Shown: piece after piece, positions 49,267-59,016 of the stretch
Position numbering within the stretch: position 1 is the stretch's first letter
Layout: every line of letters starts with the position of its first letter
Source of the DNA: Paenarthrobacter sp. DKR-5
Lineage (GTDB): Bacteria; Actinomycetota; Actinomycetes; Actinomycetales; Micrococcaceae
DNA length: 64,000 nt
NCBI RefSeq assembly: GCF_018531425.1
Contig: NZ_JAHBOI010000001.1
Span: 62,001 to 126,000 of the forward strand
Reading direction: 5' to 3'
Translations under genes and position numbers: made by a program
The notes under the pieces: model-generated
The model's input: the letters and a program-made list of their open reading frames with translations, nothing else
What the model was told of the DNA's origin: nothing
Databases searched by the model: none

Positions 49267-49395
49267 TCAGCGGCCGTTGCGGTTGGCGCGGCGGATCTTC
49301 TTCGCACGGTCGATTTCGTGCCGGAACGTGCGCCGGCCCCAGACGACGCCGGCCGCCGCGACCGCGACGATTCCGAGGAACACCAGTACTTCCAT
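49267..49395 (-). CDS. small single-span membrane protein, unknown function
   Basis: A possible 42-residue protein with one hydrophobic helix (EVLVFLGIVAVAAAGVVWG) followed by a strongly basic tail (RRTFRHEIDRAKKIRRANRN), so the C-terminus should face the cytoplasm. AAAGGG lies upstream of the ATG at 49395. It lies behind the tuf terminator. I do not recognise a family; short membrane proteins of this shape are often real, but the evidence is only composition and the ribosome binding site. Confidence 0.5.
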   Translation of the reverse strand: MEVLVFLGIVAVAAAGVVWGRRTFRHEIDRAKKIRRANRNGR

Positions 49396-49456
49396 CAGGC
49401 ACCCTTTCGTCCCGCCGGTGACGCCGCCCGAAGCAGCGCCTGCATCCGCAAATGCA

Positions 49457-49490
49457 GAAGGACCCCGCTGCCGGAGCAACGGGGTCCTTC
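49457..49490 (-). terminator. intrinsic terminator after tuf
   Basis: GAAGGACCCCG at 49457-49467 pairs with CGGGGTCCTTC at 49480-49490. It begins 37 bases after the tuf stop on the minus strand; the tail (TGCATTTG) is weakly T-rich. Confidence 0.78.
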
Positions 49491-49527
49491 CAAACTAACC
49501 CATCAGGTCAGCTGCGAAAACCGATCA

Positions 49528-50718
49528 CTACTTGATGATCTTGGTAACGCGGCCGGATCCAACGGTGCGGCCACCCTCACGGATAGCGAAGCCGAGGCCC
49601 TCTTCCATGGCGATGGGCTGGATGAGCTCAACGGTCATCTCAGTGTTGTCGCCGGGCATGACCATTTCAGTACCCTCGGGGAGGGTGATGACGCCGGTCA
49701 CGTCCGTGGTGCGGAAGTAGAACTGCGGGCGGTAGTTCGAGTAGAACGGGTTGTGACGCCCACCCTCGTCCTTGGACAGGATGTAGACGTTCGCCTCGAA
49801 GTCGGTGTGCGGGGTGATCGAACCCGGCTTGACGACAACCTGGCCACGCTCGACATCTTCGCGCTTGATGCCGCGGAGCAGCAGGCCACAGTTCTCGCCG
49901 GCCCAAGCCTCGTCGAGCTGCTTGTGGAACATCTCGATACCGGTAACCGTGGTCTTCTGGACCGGACGGATGCCGACGATCTCGACCTCGGAGTTGATGG
50001 CCAGGGTGCCACGCTCTGCACGGCCGGTGACGACGGTTCCACGACCGGTGATCGTGAAGACGTCCTCGATCGGCATCAGGAACGGCTTGTCCTTGTCGCG
50101 AACCGGGTCCGGAACGTTCTCGTCCACGGCGTCCATCAGGTCCTCAACGGACTTGACCCACTGCGGGTCGCCTTCCAGAGCCTTCAGGCCCGAAACGCGG
50201 ACAACCGGAGCGTTATCGCCGTCGAAGCCCTGCGAGCTCAGGAGCTCACGAACTTCCATTTCGACGAGGTCGAGGAGCTCTTCGTCGTCAACCATGTCGG
50301 ACTTGTTCAGGGCAACCAGCAGGTAGGGAACGCCAACCTGGCGGGCGAGCAGCACGTGCTCGCGGGTCTGGGCCATCGGACCGTCGGTAGCGGCAACCAC
50401 GAGGATCGCGCCGTCCATCTGGGCTGCACCAGTGATCATGTTCTTGATGTAGTCAGCGTGGCCGGGAGCGTCAACGTGTGCGTAGTGGCGCTTTTCGGTC
50501 TGGTACTCGATGTGCGCGATGTTGATCGTGATACCGCGCTGCTTCTCCTCAGGAGCCGCATCGATCTGGTCGAAGTTGAACTTCTCGTTGATATCCGGGT
50601 ACTTGTCAGCAAGCACCTTGGAAATGGCAGCGGTCAACGTGGTCTTACCGTGGTCAACGTGACCAATGGTGCCGATGTTGACGTGCGGCTTAGTCCGCTC
50701 GAACTTTGCCTTCGCCAC
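49528..50718 (-). CDS. tuf: translation elongation factor Tu
   Basis: A 396-residue EF-Tu. GHVDHGKTT is the P-loop, DAPGHADY and NKSD complete the G domain, and the second and third domains follow to the end [13 protein letters not shown]. It brings aminoacyl-tRNA to the ribosome. It is separated from fusA by 211 bases with a GC hairpin and a probable promoter, so it can be made independently of fusA. Confidence 0.98.
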   Translation of the reverse strand: MAKAKFERTKPHVNIGTIGHVDHGKTTLTAAISKVLADKYPDINEKFNFDQIDAAPEEKQRGITINIAHIEYQTEKRHYAHVDAPGHADYIKNMITGAAQMDGAILVVAATDGPMAQTREHVLLARQVGVPYLLVALNKSDMVDDEELLDLVEMEVRELLSSQGFDGDNAPVVRVSGLKALEGDPQWVKSVEDLMDAVDENVPDPVRDKDKPFLMPIEDVFTITGRGTVVTGRAERGTLAINSEVEIVGIRPVQKTTVTGIEMFHKQLDEAWAGENCGLLLRGIKREDVERGQVVVKPGSITPHTDFEANVYILSKDEGGRHNPFYSNYRPQFYFRTTDVTGVITLPEGTEMVMPGDNTEMTVELIQPIAMEEGLGFAIREGGRTVGSGRVTKIIK

Positions 50719-50788
50719 TGGTTCCTCCTAGAACGTTTTGTAGACACATCCACTTCCAACCGCGGGATTTGCGATTGAAACCAGAGCA

Positions 50789-50817
50789 AGTCTACTTGGG
50801 GGGCTGTTATTTGTTGA
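50789..50817 (-). promoter_or_regulatory. probable tuf promoter
   Basis: On the minus strand TCAACA (50812-50817) and TAGACT (50789-50794) are separated by 17 bases. TAGACT is a common actinobacterial -10 form. It would give a leader of about 65 bases ending in CTAGGAGGAACC before the tuf ATG. Confidence 0.45.
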
Positions 50818-50866
50818 AATTGCTCTGCACAGGCCGCCCAGCTTATCGCCTTTGGCCTGCGGTTGG

Positions 50867-50908
50867 GGTTGGCGCCGCCCTCCTCGAAGGAGGCGGCCGG
50901 CGCCAACC
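50867..50908 (-). terminator. GC-rich hairpin between fusA and tuf
   Basis: GGTTGGCGCCGCCCTCCT (50867-50884) pairs with AGGAGGCGGCCGGCGCCAACC (about 50888-50908) with a bulge and a short CGA loop. No T-run follows, so it may reduce but not stop transcription into tuf. Confidence 0.55.
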
Positions 50909-50929
50909 GCCGGAACTAACGCCGGGAGA

Positions 50930-53032
50930 TTACTCGCCGCGGGTCTTCTGGATGATCTCGTCGGCAACTGCCTTCGGGACCTCCACGTAGCTGTCGAACT
51001 GCATCGAGTAGACTGCGCGGCCCTGGGTCTTGGAGCGCAGGTCGCCGATGTAGCCGAACATCTCGGAGAGGGGCACATTGGCGCGGATTACCTTCACGCC
51101 ACTTGCGTCCTCCATGGACTGGATCATGCCGCGGCGCGAGTTCAGGTCGCCGATGACGTCACCCATGTATTCCTCAGGGGTGCGCACCTCGACGGCCATC
51201 AGCGGCTCAAGCAGGACCGGGTTGGCGCGACGTGCGCCTTCCTTGAACACCTGGGAGCCGGCGATCTTGAACGCCATTTCCGAGGAGTCGACGTCGTGGT
51301 AAGCGCCGTCGATCAGGCTTGCCTTGACACCCACCAGCGGGTAGCCCGCCAGGATGCCCATCTGCATCGCGTTCTGGATACCGGCATCCACCGAGGGGAT
51401 GTACTCGCGCGGAATGCGGCCACCGGTGACCTTGTTCTCGAACTCGTAGAAGGTGCCGTCCGTGGTGTCCAGGGGCTCGAAAGTCACCTGAACCTTCGCG
51501 AACTGGCCGGATCCACCCGTCTGCTTCTTGTGGGTGTAGTCGACCTTCTCGACCTTCTTCTTGATCGTCTCGCGGTAGGCAACCTGCGGCTTGCCCACGT
51601 TGGCCTCGACCTTGAACTCGCGGCGCATGCGGTCCACCAGGATGTCCAGGTGGAGCTCGCCCATGCCGGCGATAACCGTCTGGCCGGTGTCTTCGTTGAG
51701 GGAGACCTGGAAGGTCGGGTCCTCTTCGGAGAGCTTCTGGATGGCCGTGGAGAGCTTCTCCTGGTCACCCTTGGTCTTCGGCTCGATGGCCACCGAGATC
51801 ACGGGCTCCGGGAAGCTCATGGACTCGAGGACGATCGGGTTCGCGGGATCGCACAGGGTGTCACCGGTGGTGGTGTCCTTCAGCCCGATCGCGGCGTAGA
51901 TGTGGCCGGTCGTGATTTCGTCGACCGGGTTCTCCTTGTTGGCGTGCATCTGGAAGAGCTTTCCGATGCGCTCCTTCTTGCCCTTGGTCGAGTTGATGAC
52001 CTGGGCGCCGGAAGCGGCCTTGCCGGAGTACACGCGGATGTAGGTGAGCTTGCCGAAGAACGGGTGGGTCACAACCTTGAACGCGAGGGCGGCGAACGGT
52101 GCGTCGGCGCTGGCGTCACGGTTGAGGATGATCTCCTCGTCCTTGACGTCGTGGCCCTGCACCGACGGGACGTCCAGCGGCGACGGCAGGTAGGAGACAA
52201 CGGCGTCGAGCATCGGCTGCACGCCCTTGTTCTTGAACGCCGAGCCGCAGAGCACCGGGTAGAGCTCGGAGGCGATGGTGAGCTTGCGGATGGCGCCCTT
52301 GATCTCGGCGACCGTGAGCTCTTCGCCCTCGAGGTACTTCATCATCAGCTCTTCGTCCGCCTCGGCGACGGTCTCGAGCAGCTGGTGACGGTACTCGTCA
52401 GCCTTTTCCTTCAGGTCGGCCGGGATTTCCTCGACGGTGTACTTAGCGCCCATCTCGGTCTCGCCGCGCCAGTACAGCGCGCGCATCTCGACGAGGTCGA
52501 CGACGCCCTCGAAGTCGTTCTCGGCGCCGATCGGCAGCTGCAGAACGAGCGGCTTGGCGCCCAGGCGGTTGATGATGGTGTCGACGGTGAAGTAGAAGTC
52601 GGCGCCCAGCTTGTCCATCTTGTTGACGAAGCAGATGCGGGGAACGTCGTACTTGTCGGCCTGGCGCCACACAGTCTCGGACTGCGGCTCCACGCCTTCC
52701 TTGCCGTCGAACACCGCAACGGCGCCGTCGAGCACGCGCAGGGAGCGCTCAACCTCGACCGTGAAGTCCACGTGGCCGGGGGTGTCGATGATGTTGATCT
52801 GGTTGTTGTCCCAGTAGCAGGTGGTAGCAGCGGAGGTAATGGTGATACCGCGCTCCTGCTCCTGTGCCATCCAGTCCATGGTCGAGGCACCGTCGTGGGT
52901 TTCACCAATCTTGTGGTTGATACCCGTGTAGAACAGAATGCGCTCGGTGGTGGTGGTCTTGCCGGCATCAATGTGGGCCATGATGCCGATGTTGCGGACC
53001 TTGTTGAGGTCGGTAAGCACGTCGAGTGCCAC
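50930..53032 (-). CDS. fusA: translation elongation factor G
   Basis: A 700-residue translocation GTPase. [15 protein letters not shown] is the P-loop and IDTPGHVDF the G3 motif; [10 protein letters not shown] follows. Domains II to V are complete, ending [15 protein letters not shown]. It lies 63 bases after rpsG in the str operon. Confidence 0.98.
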   Translation of the reverse strand: MALDVLTDLNKVRNIGIMAHIDAGKTTTTERILFYTGINHKIGETHDGASTMDWMAQEQERGITITSAATTCYWDNNQINIIDTPGHVDFTVEVERSLRVLDGAVAVFDGKEGVEPQSETVWRQADKYDVPRICFVNKMDKLGADFYFTVDTIINRLGAKPLVLQLPIGAENDFEGVVDLVEMRALYWRGETEMGAKYTVEEIPADLKEKADEYRHQLLETVAEADEELMMKYLEGEELTVAEIKGAIRKLTIASELYPVLCGSAFKNKGVQPMLDAVVSYLPSPLDVPSVQGHDVKDEEIILNRDASADAPFAALAFKVVTHPFFGKLTYIRVYSGKAASGAQVINSTKGKKERIGKLFQMHANKENPVDEITTGHIYAAIGLKDTTTGDTLCDPANPIVLESMSFPEPVISVAIEPKTKGDQEKLSTAIQKLSEEDPTFQVSLNEDTGQTVIAGMGELHLDILVDRMRREFKVEANVGKPQVAYRETIKKKVEKVDYTHKKQTGGSGQFAKVQVTFEPLDTTDGTFYEFENKVTGGRIPREYIPSVDAGIQNAMQMGILAGYPLVGVKASLIDGAYHDVDSSEMAFKIAGSQVFKEGARRANPVLLEPLMAVEVRTPEEYMGDVIGDLNSRRGMIQSMEDASGVKVIRANVPLSEMFGYIGDLRSKTQGRAVYSMQFDSYVEVPKAVADEIIQKTRGE

Positions 53033-53095
53033 GGTTTCTCCCTTAGTAGGTTTGCTCAGCGGCGACGGCGGTCTCCCGCCGTCGCCGGCAGGCTA

Positions 53096-53566
53096 TTACC
53101 AGCGGTAGTGAGCGAAGGCCTTGTTGGACTCGGCCATCTTGTGGGTGTCTTCGCGACGCTTCACAGCGGCACCGAGACCGTTCGAGGCGTCCAGGATTTC
53201 GTTCTGGAGACGCTCGGTCATCGTCTTCTCGCGGCGGGCCTTGGAGTAGCCGACCAGCCAGCGCAGGGCCAGGGCGGTCGAACGGCCCGGCTTGACCTCA
53301 ACGGGCACCTGGTAGGTAGCGCCACCGACACGGCGGGAGCGGACCTCGAGGGTCGGCTTGACGTTGTCCATGGCCTTCTTCAGGGCGGCAACGGGGTCGT
53401 TGCCGGTCTTGGCGCGGGCGCCTTCGAGGGCACCGTAGACAATGCGCTCGGCGGTGGACTTCTTGCCGTCAACCAGAACCTTGTTGATCAGCTGCGTGAC
53501 CAACGGGGAACCGTAAACGGGATCAACTACGAGCGGCCGCTTGGGGGCCGGTCCCTTGCGAGGCAT
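53096..53566 (-). CDS. rpsG: 30S ribosomal protein S7
   Basis: A 156-residue S7. [20 protein letters not shown] starts it and [20 protein letters not shown] ends it, both conserved. S7 nucleates the 30S head. Its start shares a base with the rpsL stop. Confidence 0.97.
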   Translation of the reverse strand: MPRKGPAPKRPLVVDPVYGSPLVTQLINKVLVDGKKSTAERIVYGALEGARAKTGNDPVAALKKAMDNVKPTLEVRSRRVGGATYQVPVEVKPGRSTALALRWLVGYSKARREKTMTERLQNEILDASNGLGAAVKRREDTHKMAESNKAFAHYRW

Positions 53567-53940
53567 TACTTCTTCTCCTTCTTCGCGCCGTAGCGGCTGC
53601 GGGCCTGCTGGCGGTTCTTGACACCCTGGGTGTCGAGGGCGCCGCGCACGATCTTGTAACGGACACCGGGCAGGTCCTTCACACGGCCGCCGCGCACCAG
53701 CACGATGGAGTGTTCCTGCAGGTTGTGGCCGACACCGGGGATGTAAGCGGTAACTTCGACGCCGCCGTTGAGGCGGACACGGGCGACCTTGCGCAGAGCC
53801 GAGTTCGGCTTCTTCGGGGTCGTGGTGTAGACGCGGGTGCAGACGCCGCGGCGCATGGGGCTGCCCTTAAGCGCGGGAGCCTTGGTCTTGGAGACCTTGG
53901 GTGAGCGGCCCTTGCGGACCAGCTGCTGAATCGTAGGCAC
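53566..53940 (-). CDS. rpsL: 30S ribosomal protein S12
   Basis: A 124-residue S12. [12 protein letters not shown] opens it. [12 protein letters not shown] (residues 41-52) and [12 protein letters not shown] contain the lysines that change in streptomycin resistance; both are in the wild-type form here. It is the first gene of the str operon. Confidence 0.97.
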   Translation of the reverse strand: MPTIQQLVRKGRSPKVSKTKAPALKGSPMRRGVCTRVYTTTPKKPNSALRKVARVRLNGGVEVTAYIPGVGHNLQEHSIVLVRGGRVKDLPGVRYKIVRGALDTQGVKNRQQARSRYGAKKEKK

Positions 53941-54269
53941 TTTCGTGTTCTCCGTATTTTCCGGAACCGCCGGCGGGCGGCTCTCCTTTTGCTTTGCCCC
54001 GCTCCTGCGTCCGGGAGGCCCGGGCGGTCGAGGCGAAGCACTTTTTCGTCGGATCGCATGCCCTGCTACCGTTCAGCGAGGTGAGTCACCCTAGGCATGC
54101 AAAAATGTGGCATTCGTTGCACAAGGACCCTGCAACCCGGAACCGGAAACCTTCGCGGCGAACCGACCGAAGGAACCTCTCATCCACTGCCACACTAACA
54201 ATTGTCATCCAGTCTACCATGTGCAGCCCTCTCCCCCTGCACCGGGCCCGGACAGGCCCTCCGGCAGCC
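53941..54269. other. 329-bp region upstream of rpsL
   Basis: No gene is seen. It must contain the str operon promoter on the minus strand. ATGACA (minus strand, 54203-54208) is a possible -35, but no matching -10 was convincing. An inverted GCATGCC/GGCATGC pair (about 54057-54104) flanks 36 bases of the leader. A small stem GGGCC/GGCCC near 54246-54261 follows the IclR gene. Confidence 0.4.
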
Positions 54270-55076
54270 CTACAGGCTGGCCGCGAGGCTGGAGCGCGGC
54301 GACAGCGCCGCCAGGTCGGAACTGATGCTTCGCGCGGTCTGAAGGAGGCGCGGCAGCACGAAGTCGAGTTCGGTGCCCGGCTCGGACTGCGGCACCGGCA
54401 TCGAAACGTTGACGGCGGCGACCACCCTGCCGTTGCGGCCGAGCAGCGGCGCTGCCACGGACCGCAGCCCGGCTTCGAGTTCCTGGTTCACCAGGGCCCA
54501 GCCCTGCTCGCGCACGGTGGCGATTTCGGCCAGGAGCGCATCCACGCTGTCGACGGTGCCCGGCGTGAGCTTGCGCAGCTCGAGGCCGGCCAGATACGCG
54601 TTCAGCTCCGCCTCGCCCAGGCCGGCGAGCAGCACCCGGCCCATCGAGGTCGCGTACGCAGGGAACCGGGTGCCGATATTGATGCCGACGGTCATGATCC
54701 GCCGGTAGGGAACCCGCGCAATGTAGACAATGTCCTGGCCGTCCAGAATCGAGGCCGACGTCGACTCCTTCACTTCCTGCGAGAGCGCCTCCAGGTGCGG
54801 CTCGGCAATCTGCGGCAACGTCAGCCCGGACAGGAACGAGTACCCCAGTTGCAGCACCTGCGCGGTGAGCGTGAACAGCCTCCCGTCCGTGCGGACGTAG
54901 CCCAGCTGCACCAAGGTCAGCAGGAAGCGCCGCGCGGTGGCCCGGGTCAGCCCGGTGCGGCGGGCGACGTCGGCCAGGGTCATTTCGGTGTTCTCAGCGT
55001 CGAAGGCGCGGATCACCGCGAGGCCCCGGGAGAGGGACTGGACGAACTGGTCGCTCGCCTGCGGGTTTTCGGTCAT
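54270..55076 (-). CDS. IclR-family regulator, probably PcaR-like
   Basis: A 268-residue regulator. The winged helix-turn-helix covers TLADVARRTGLTRATARRFL near residues 34-53. The C-terminal ligand-binding domain has YIARVPYRRIMTVGINIG and FPAYATSMGRVLLAGL, as in PcaR/PobR-type members. It begins eight bases after pcaJ, at the end of the pca cluster. It probably controls pca genes in response to beta-ketoadipate or protocatechuate; the operators at 57740-57773 match this family. Confidence 0.88.
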   Translation of the reverse strand: MTENPQASDQFVQSLSRGLAVIRAFDAENTEMTLADVARRTGLTRATARRFLLTLVQLGYVRTDGRLFTLTAQVLQLGYSFLSGLTLPQIAEPHLEALSQEVKESTSASILDGQDIVYIARVPYRRIMTVGINIGTRFPAYATSMGRVLLAGLGEAELNAYLAGLELRKLTPGTVDSVDALLAEIATVREQGWALVNQELEAGLRSVAAPLLGRNGRVVAAVNVSMPVPQSEPGTELDFVLPRLLQTARSISSDLAALSPRSSLAASL

Positions 55077-55084
55077 GTCTTAGC

Positions 55085-55765
55085 TTAGACAGACGAGGCC
55101 GCGACGGCGGACGAGTGCGCGGTCCCGTCGATGAGGTCGAAGCCGAGCAGGTCTTGAAGGTCCGCCACCTCCATCCCGAAGGTCTGCTCCACGGTGACGG
55201 TTCCGCCCGCCAGGCTGAAGACAGCGTATTCGGTGTAGACCCGGCTGACGCAGCGCACGCCCGTCAACGGGTAGGTGCAGCTGCGCACGAGTTTGGCGTT
55301 CCCCGCGCGGTCCTGCAGGTTCATCATCACGAAGACCGCCTTGGCTCCTGTGGCCAGGTCCATCGCTCCGCCGACGGCGGGAATCGCGTCCGGGGCCCCG
55401 GTGTGCCAGTTGGCCAGGTCGCCGTCCACCGACACCTGGAAGGCACCGAGCACGCAGACGTCCAGGTGGCCGCCGCGCATCATCCCGAAGGAATCCGCGT
55501 GGTGGAAGTAGGAAGCGCCGGGCAGTTCGGTGACGGGCACCTTGCCGGCGTTGATCAGGTCGGGGTCGACCTCGTCGCCATGGGCCTCCGGACCCATCCC
55601 GAGCATCCCGTTTTCGGTGTGCAGCACGATGCCGCTGCCTTCGGGCAGGTAGTTGGCGACCGTCGTCGGCTGGCCGATGCCGAGGTTGACGAACGAGCCC
55701 GGAGCGATGTCCGCCGCCACGAGGCGCGCCATCTCGTCGCGGGTGAGCTTGCGGCTGGTGTCCAT
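55085..55765 (-). CDS. pcaJ: 3-oxoacid (3-oxoadipate) CoA-transferase subunit B
   Basis: A 226-residue beta subunit. The active-site glutamate is Glu51 in LHTENGMLG; VNLGIGQPTTVANYLP precedes it. It activates beta-ketoadipate with succinyl-CoA together with PcaI. The ATG at 55765 is preferred, because a full AGGAGG lies just upstream; a GTG at 55783 that overlaps the pcaI stop as GTGA is the alternative. Confidence 0.93.
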   Translation of the reverse strand: MDTSRKLTRDEMARLVAADIAPGSFVNLGIGQPTTVANYLPEGSGIVLHTENGMLGMGPEAHGDEVDPDLINAGKVPVTELPGASYFHHADSFGMMRGGHLDVCVLGAFQVSVDGDLANWHTGAPDAIPAVGGAMDLATGAKAVFVMMNLQDRAGNAKLVRSCTYPLTGVRCVSRVYTEYAVFSLAGGTVTVEQTFGMEVADLQDLLGFDLIDGTAHSSAVAASSV

Positions 55766-55779
55766 GGCTGCCTCCTGGC

Positions 55780-56469
55780 TCACTGCCCGTCCCCGGGCAG
55801 CATTGATGTCGGGCTGATAGCGACCACGCGGTTGACGAAGATGCCGGGGGTGACAACGCTTTCCGGGTCGATCGCCCCGGTCGGGACGACGTCGGCGACC
55901 TGCACCACGCTGGTGGCGGCCGCGGCGGCCATGATCGGGCCGAAGTTGCGAGCGGTCTTGCGGTAGACAAGGTTTCCCATGCGGTCCGCCTTCAGCGCCT
56001 TGATCAGGGCGAAATCGCCGTGGATCGGGCGCTCGAACACGTAGCCCCGGCCGTCGATTTCGCGGGTCTCCTTGCCCTCGGCGAGCGGGGTGCCGTAGCC
56101 GGTGGGGGTGAAGAAACCGCCGATGCCGGCCCCCGCCGCCCGGATCCGTTCGGCCAGGTTGCCCTGCGGCACGAGTTCCAGTTCGATCTTTCCGGCACGG
56201 TACAGCGCGTCGAAGACATGCGAGTCGCTCTGCCGGGGAAACGAGCAGATCATCTTGCGCACCTGCCCGGCACCCAACAGGGCCGCCAGACCCGTGTCCC
56301 CGTTGCCGGCGTTGTTGTTGACGATGGTCAGGTCCTTGGCGCCGTTGCGCCGCAGGGCGTCGATCAGTTCGATGGGCTGGCCGGCGGTTCCGAAACCGCC
56401 GATCAGGATGGTGGCGCCGTCGGAAATGCCCTCGACGGCGGCGTCCGCGCTCTCGTGGAAGCTCAGCAT
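55780..56469 (-). CDS. pcaI: 3-oxoacid (3-oxoadipate) CoA-transferase subunit A
   Basis: A 229-residue alpha subunit. GGFGTAGQPIELIDALRRNG is the CoA-binding entry and GNGDTGLAALL, FFTPTGYGTPLAEGKE are family blocks. The ATG at 56469 gives the expected N-terminus. It starts ten bases after pcaF, before pcaJ. Confidence 0.93.
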   Translation of the reverse strand: MLSFHESADAAVEGISDGATILIGGFGTAGQPIELIDALRRNGAKDLTIVNNNAGNGDTGLAALLGAGQVRKMICSFPRQSDSHVFDALYRAGKIELELVPQGNLAERIRAAGAGIGGFFTPTGYGTPLAEGKETREIDGRGYVFERPIHGDFALIKALKADRMGNLVYRKTARNFGPIMAAAAATSVVQVADVVPTGAIDPESVVTPGIFVNRVVAISPTSMLPGDGQ

Positions 56470-56479
56470 CGGTTGCCCC

Positions 56480-57658
56480 TTACGCAGCGTTCTCAAGGAC
56501 GACCGCCAGGCCCTGGCCGACGCCTATACAGATGGCCGCGACGCCCCACCGCTGTCCGGACGCCTGCAGGCTGCGTGCCAGCGTGCCCAGGATCCGGCCG
56601 CCGGAGGCGCCCAGCGGATGGCCCATCGCGATCGCTCCGCCGTGCGCGTTGACGATTTCCGGGTCAATGTCCCAGGCGTCGATGCAGGCCAGCGACTGCG
56701 CCGCGAAAGCCTCGTTCAGCTCAACCGCCCCCACCTCGGACCAGCCGATTCCGGCCCGCTTGAGGGCCTGGTTCGCGGCCTCCACAGGAGCGAACCCAAA
56801 GAACTGCGGGTCGATGCCTGCCGCGCCGCGGCCGGCGATGCGGGCCAGCGGTGCGGCACCGAGCTTCTCCGCCGCGGCCTCGCTGCCGAGCAGCACCGCG
56901 GAGGCGCCGTCGTTGAGCGGGGAGGCGTTCCCGGCGGTGATCGTGCCATCCGGCCGGAAGACCGTCGAAAGGCCTGCGAGTTTCTCCACCGTGGATTCCC
57001 GGATGCTCTCGTCGCGCTGCAGGCCGGCGCCGGGCACCGCCACAGTCAAATTGTCGTAGAAGCCGTCGGCCCAGGCGCGCGCGGCGAGCTGGTGGGAGCG
57101 GAACGAGAATTCGTCCTGGCGCTCCCGGCTGATCCCGTGCTTCTCCCGGAGCCGCTCGGTCGCCTCGCCGAGCGAAATGGTCCAGTCCTTGGGCATCGCC
57201 GGGTTCACCAGCCGCCAGCCGAGGGTCGTCGAGGCCAGGACCTGGTCCCCCGTCGGGTACGGCTTGGAGGTCTTGGGCAGCACCCACGGTGCGCGGCTCA
57301 TCGACTCCACGCCGCCAACCAATACGACGTCGGCTTCATCCGCGTTGATCTGCCGTGAGGCGATGATCGCTGCATCGAGGCTGGACCCGCAGAGCCTGTT
57401 CACCGTGGTGCCGGGGACCGACGTCGGCAGGCCGGCCAGCAGGCTGGCCATCCGTGCCACGTTGCGGTTCTCCTCCCCGGCGCCGTTCGCGTTGCCGAAG
57501 ACCACTTCGTCGATCTGCTGCGGATCGAGGGCCGGAACCCTGGCCACCTGTTCCTTGACCACAAGGGCCGCAAGGTCGTCCGGCCGCGTGCCCGCGAGGG
57601 CCCCGCCCAGCCTGCCAAAGGGCGTGCGCACGGCGTCGTAGAGATATGCCTGCTTCAT
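56480..57658 (-). CDS. pcaF: beta-ketoadipyl-CoA thiolase
   Basis: A 392-residue thiolase. The nucleophilic Cys90 is in NRLCGSSLDA, the His in GGAIAMGHPLGASG, and the second Cys in AICIGVGQG. It cleaves beta-ketoadipyl-CoA to succinyl-CoA and acetyl-CoA. The ATG at 57658 is used (a TTG stands just before). The upstream 114-base gap contains two probable IclR operators, so pcaF-pcaI-pcaJ-regulator may be a separately controlled unit. Confidence 0.94.
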   Translation of the reverse strand: MKQAYLYDAVRTPFGRLGGALAGTRPDDLAALVVKEQVARVPALDPQQIDEVVFGNANGAGEENRNVARMASLLAGLPTSVPGTTVNRLCGSSLDAAIIASRQINADEADVVLVGGVESMSRAPWVLPKTSKPYPTGDQVLASTTLGWRLVNPAMPKDWTISLGEATERLREKHGISRERQDEFSFRSHQLAARAWADGFYDNLTVAVPGAGLQRDESIRESTVEKLAGLSTVFRPDGTITAGNASPLNDGASAVLLGSEAAAEKLGAAPLARIAGRGAAGIDPQFFGFAPVEAANQALKRAGIGWSEVGAVELNEAFAAQSLACIDAWDIDPEIVNAHGGAIAMGHPLGASGGRILGTLARSLQASGQRWGVAAICIGVGQGLAVVLENAA

Positions 57659-57739
57659 CAAAGACTCCGGTGTCCTTCTGCGGGTGTTCCACCCGACTGG
57701 TTCTTGCTTGCCGGCTGCATCTCTGCCGCCTGCACCGAT

Positions 57740-57773
57740 GTTCGCTTTGCGAACGGACGTGCGATATTTGAAC
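57740..57773 (-). promoter_or_regulatory. two probable IclR/PcaR-type operators in front of pcaF
   Basis: On the minus strand GTTCAAATATCGCAC (57759-57773) is followed after four bases by the near-palindrome GTTCGCAAAGCGAAC (57740-57754). The first matches the published Pseudomonas PcaR site as I remember it (GTTCGATAATCGCAC) at 12 of 15 positions. They lie in the only large gap inside the pca cluster, next to the end of pcaC. Confidence 0.6.
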
Positions 57774-58222
57774 TATAGGGAGGAGCGGCTGTCCGCGTCA
57801 AGGTCCCTGAAGACCTGCTGGGCGATCTTGAAAGCCGTGTTTGCCGCCGGCACGCCGCAGTAGACCGCGGACTGGAGCAGTATTTCCTTGAGCTCTTCCC
57901 GGCTGAGGCCGTTGCGCAGGCCGGCGCGGACATGCATGGCAAGCTCCTCGTGATGGCCGTGGGCGATCATTGCCGTGATGGTGATGGCGCTGCGCATCCG
58001 CCGGTCCAGCCCGGGACGGGTCCAGATGGTCCCCCAGGCGTACTGGGTGATCAGGTCCTGAAATTCCCCGGTGAACTCGTCCTTGGCGGCGTTGGCGCGG
58101 TCGACGTGGCTGTCGCCGAGGACGGCGCGGCGCACCGCCATGCCGGCGTCGTAGACCTCGCCCCGCGTCGCTTCGTGCCTGCTGATGCCGCTGTCGCCGG
58201 CCCCGGCCGGGCCCGCGCTCAC
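57773..58222 (-). CDS. pcaC: 4-carboxymuconolactone decarboxylase
   Basis: A 149-residue decarboxylase of the AhpD-like fold. RRAVLGDSHVDRANAAKDEF and the block MIAHGHHEELAMHVRAGLRN contain the conserved catalytic residues, and ILLQSAVYCGVPAANTAF ends it. The GTG at 58222 overlaps the pcaD stop as GTGA. In some actinobacteria pcaD and pcaC are fused (pcaL); here they are separate but coupled. Confidence 0.93.
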   Translation of the reverse strand: MSAGPAGAGDSGISRHEATRGEVYDAGMAVRRAVLGDSHVDRANAAKDEFTGEFQDLITQYAWGTIWTRPGLDRRMRSAITITAMIAHGHHEELAMHVRAGLRNGLSREELKEILLQSAVYCGVPAANTAFKIAQQVFRDLDADSRSSL

Positions 58223-59016
58223 CGCGCGGCCCCGTTGCGGCCGAAGAATTCCCGCAGCGCTTCTGCCGTGGCGGCCGGGGCCTCTGCGGGCGCCTGGTGC
58301 CCCACGTGCGGCAGACCCGTGGCGCTGCCGTCCTTGACGCCGCCGGCCACCAGGGCCGCGACCTCCTCGGAAGCCACCTCGTCCTCGTCGCCGTAGAGGG
58401 CCAACACGGGAACCCGGACGTCGTGCAACTGGCCGCGCAGGTCGAAGCCGGCGAGGGCCTCGCAACAGAAGGCGTAGCTGAAGCGGTCCGTGTCGGAGAG
58501 CGAATGCAGCAGCCGGCTCGCGACCGCGGGCTGCGCGGCGATGAAGTCCTTGGCGAACCAGCGGCGGGCAGAGCCGTCGACCATGACAGGCGTGCCTTGC
58601 GCCTGCACCGTCGCGCCCCGGACCCGCCACGACGCAGGATCGCCGAGCGCAGCCCCGGAACAAATCAGGGCCACGGCGGCCAGCCGCTCCGGCTTGTCAT
58701 GCGCCAGCTGCAGTCCTACCGCCCCGCCCAGGGAGTTCCCCGCGTAGAAATGGGCTCCGGACTCCCCCGCGGCCTCGCGCACCGCCCGGTCCACCGCCTC
58801 CGCCAGCTCACCGACGGTGAACGGCTCGGCGGCGGCCGGACTGCGGCCGTGGCCCGGCAGGTCGACGGCGAGCAGGTCGAAGTCCTGCCGCAGCAGGGCC
58901 GCGGTCTCCGGCCACAGCGCGGCCGCCGAAGTTCCAAGCCCGGGCACGAGGACGAGCAGCGGTTTTCCCGTGCGCGCTTCCCCGAAGCGGCTCACGGTCA
59001 GTTGGGGAACGGTCAT
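58219..59016 (-). CDS. pcaD: 3-oxoadipate enol-lactonase
   Basis: A 265-residue alpha/beta hydrolase. The nucleophile is Ser95 in YAGNSLGGAVG; the acid is in LYGDEDEV and the His in LPHVGHQAPAE. It hydrolyses beta-ketoadipate enol-lactone. It overlaps pcaB upstream by four bases and pcaC downstream by four bases, so translation of B-D-C is coupled. Confidence 0.93.
   Translation of the reverse strand: MTVPQLTVSRFGEARTGKPLLVLVPGLGTSAAALWPETAALLRQDFDLLAVDLPGHGRSPAAAEPFTVGELAEAVDRAVREAAGESGAHFYAGNSLGGAVGLQLAHDKPERLAAVALICSGAALGDPASWRVRGATVQAQGTPVMVDGSARRWFAKDFIAAQPAVASRLLHSLSDTDRFSYAFCCEALAGFDLRGQLHDVRVPVLALYGDEDEVASEEVAALVAGGVKDGSATGLPHVGHQAPAEAPAATAEALREFFGRNGAAR

Noticed and set aside
50852-53593. 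A 913-codon open frame on the plus strand
   Set aside because: It runs antisense over fusA and rpsG. High GC with strong third-position bias leaves long open antisense frames; the translation is low-complexity and has no domain.
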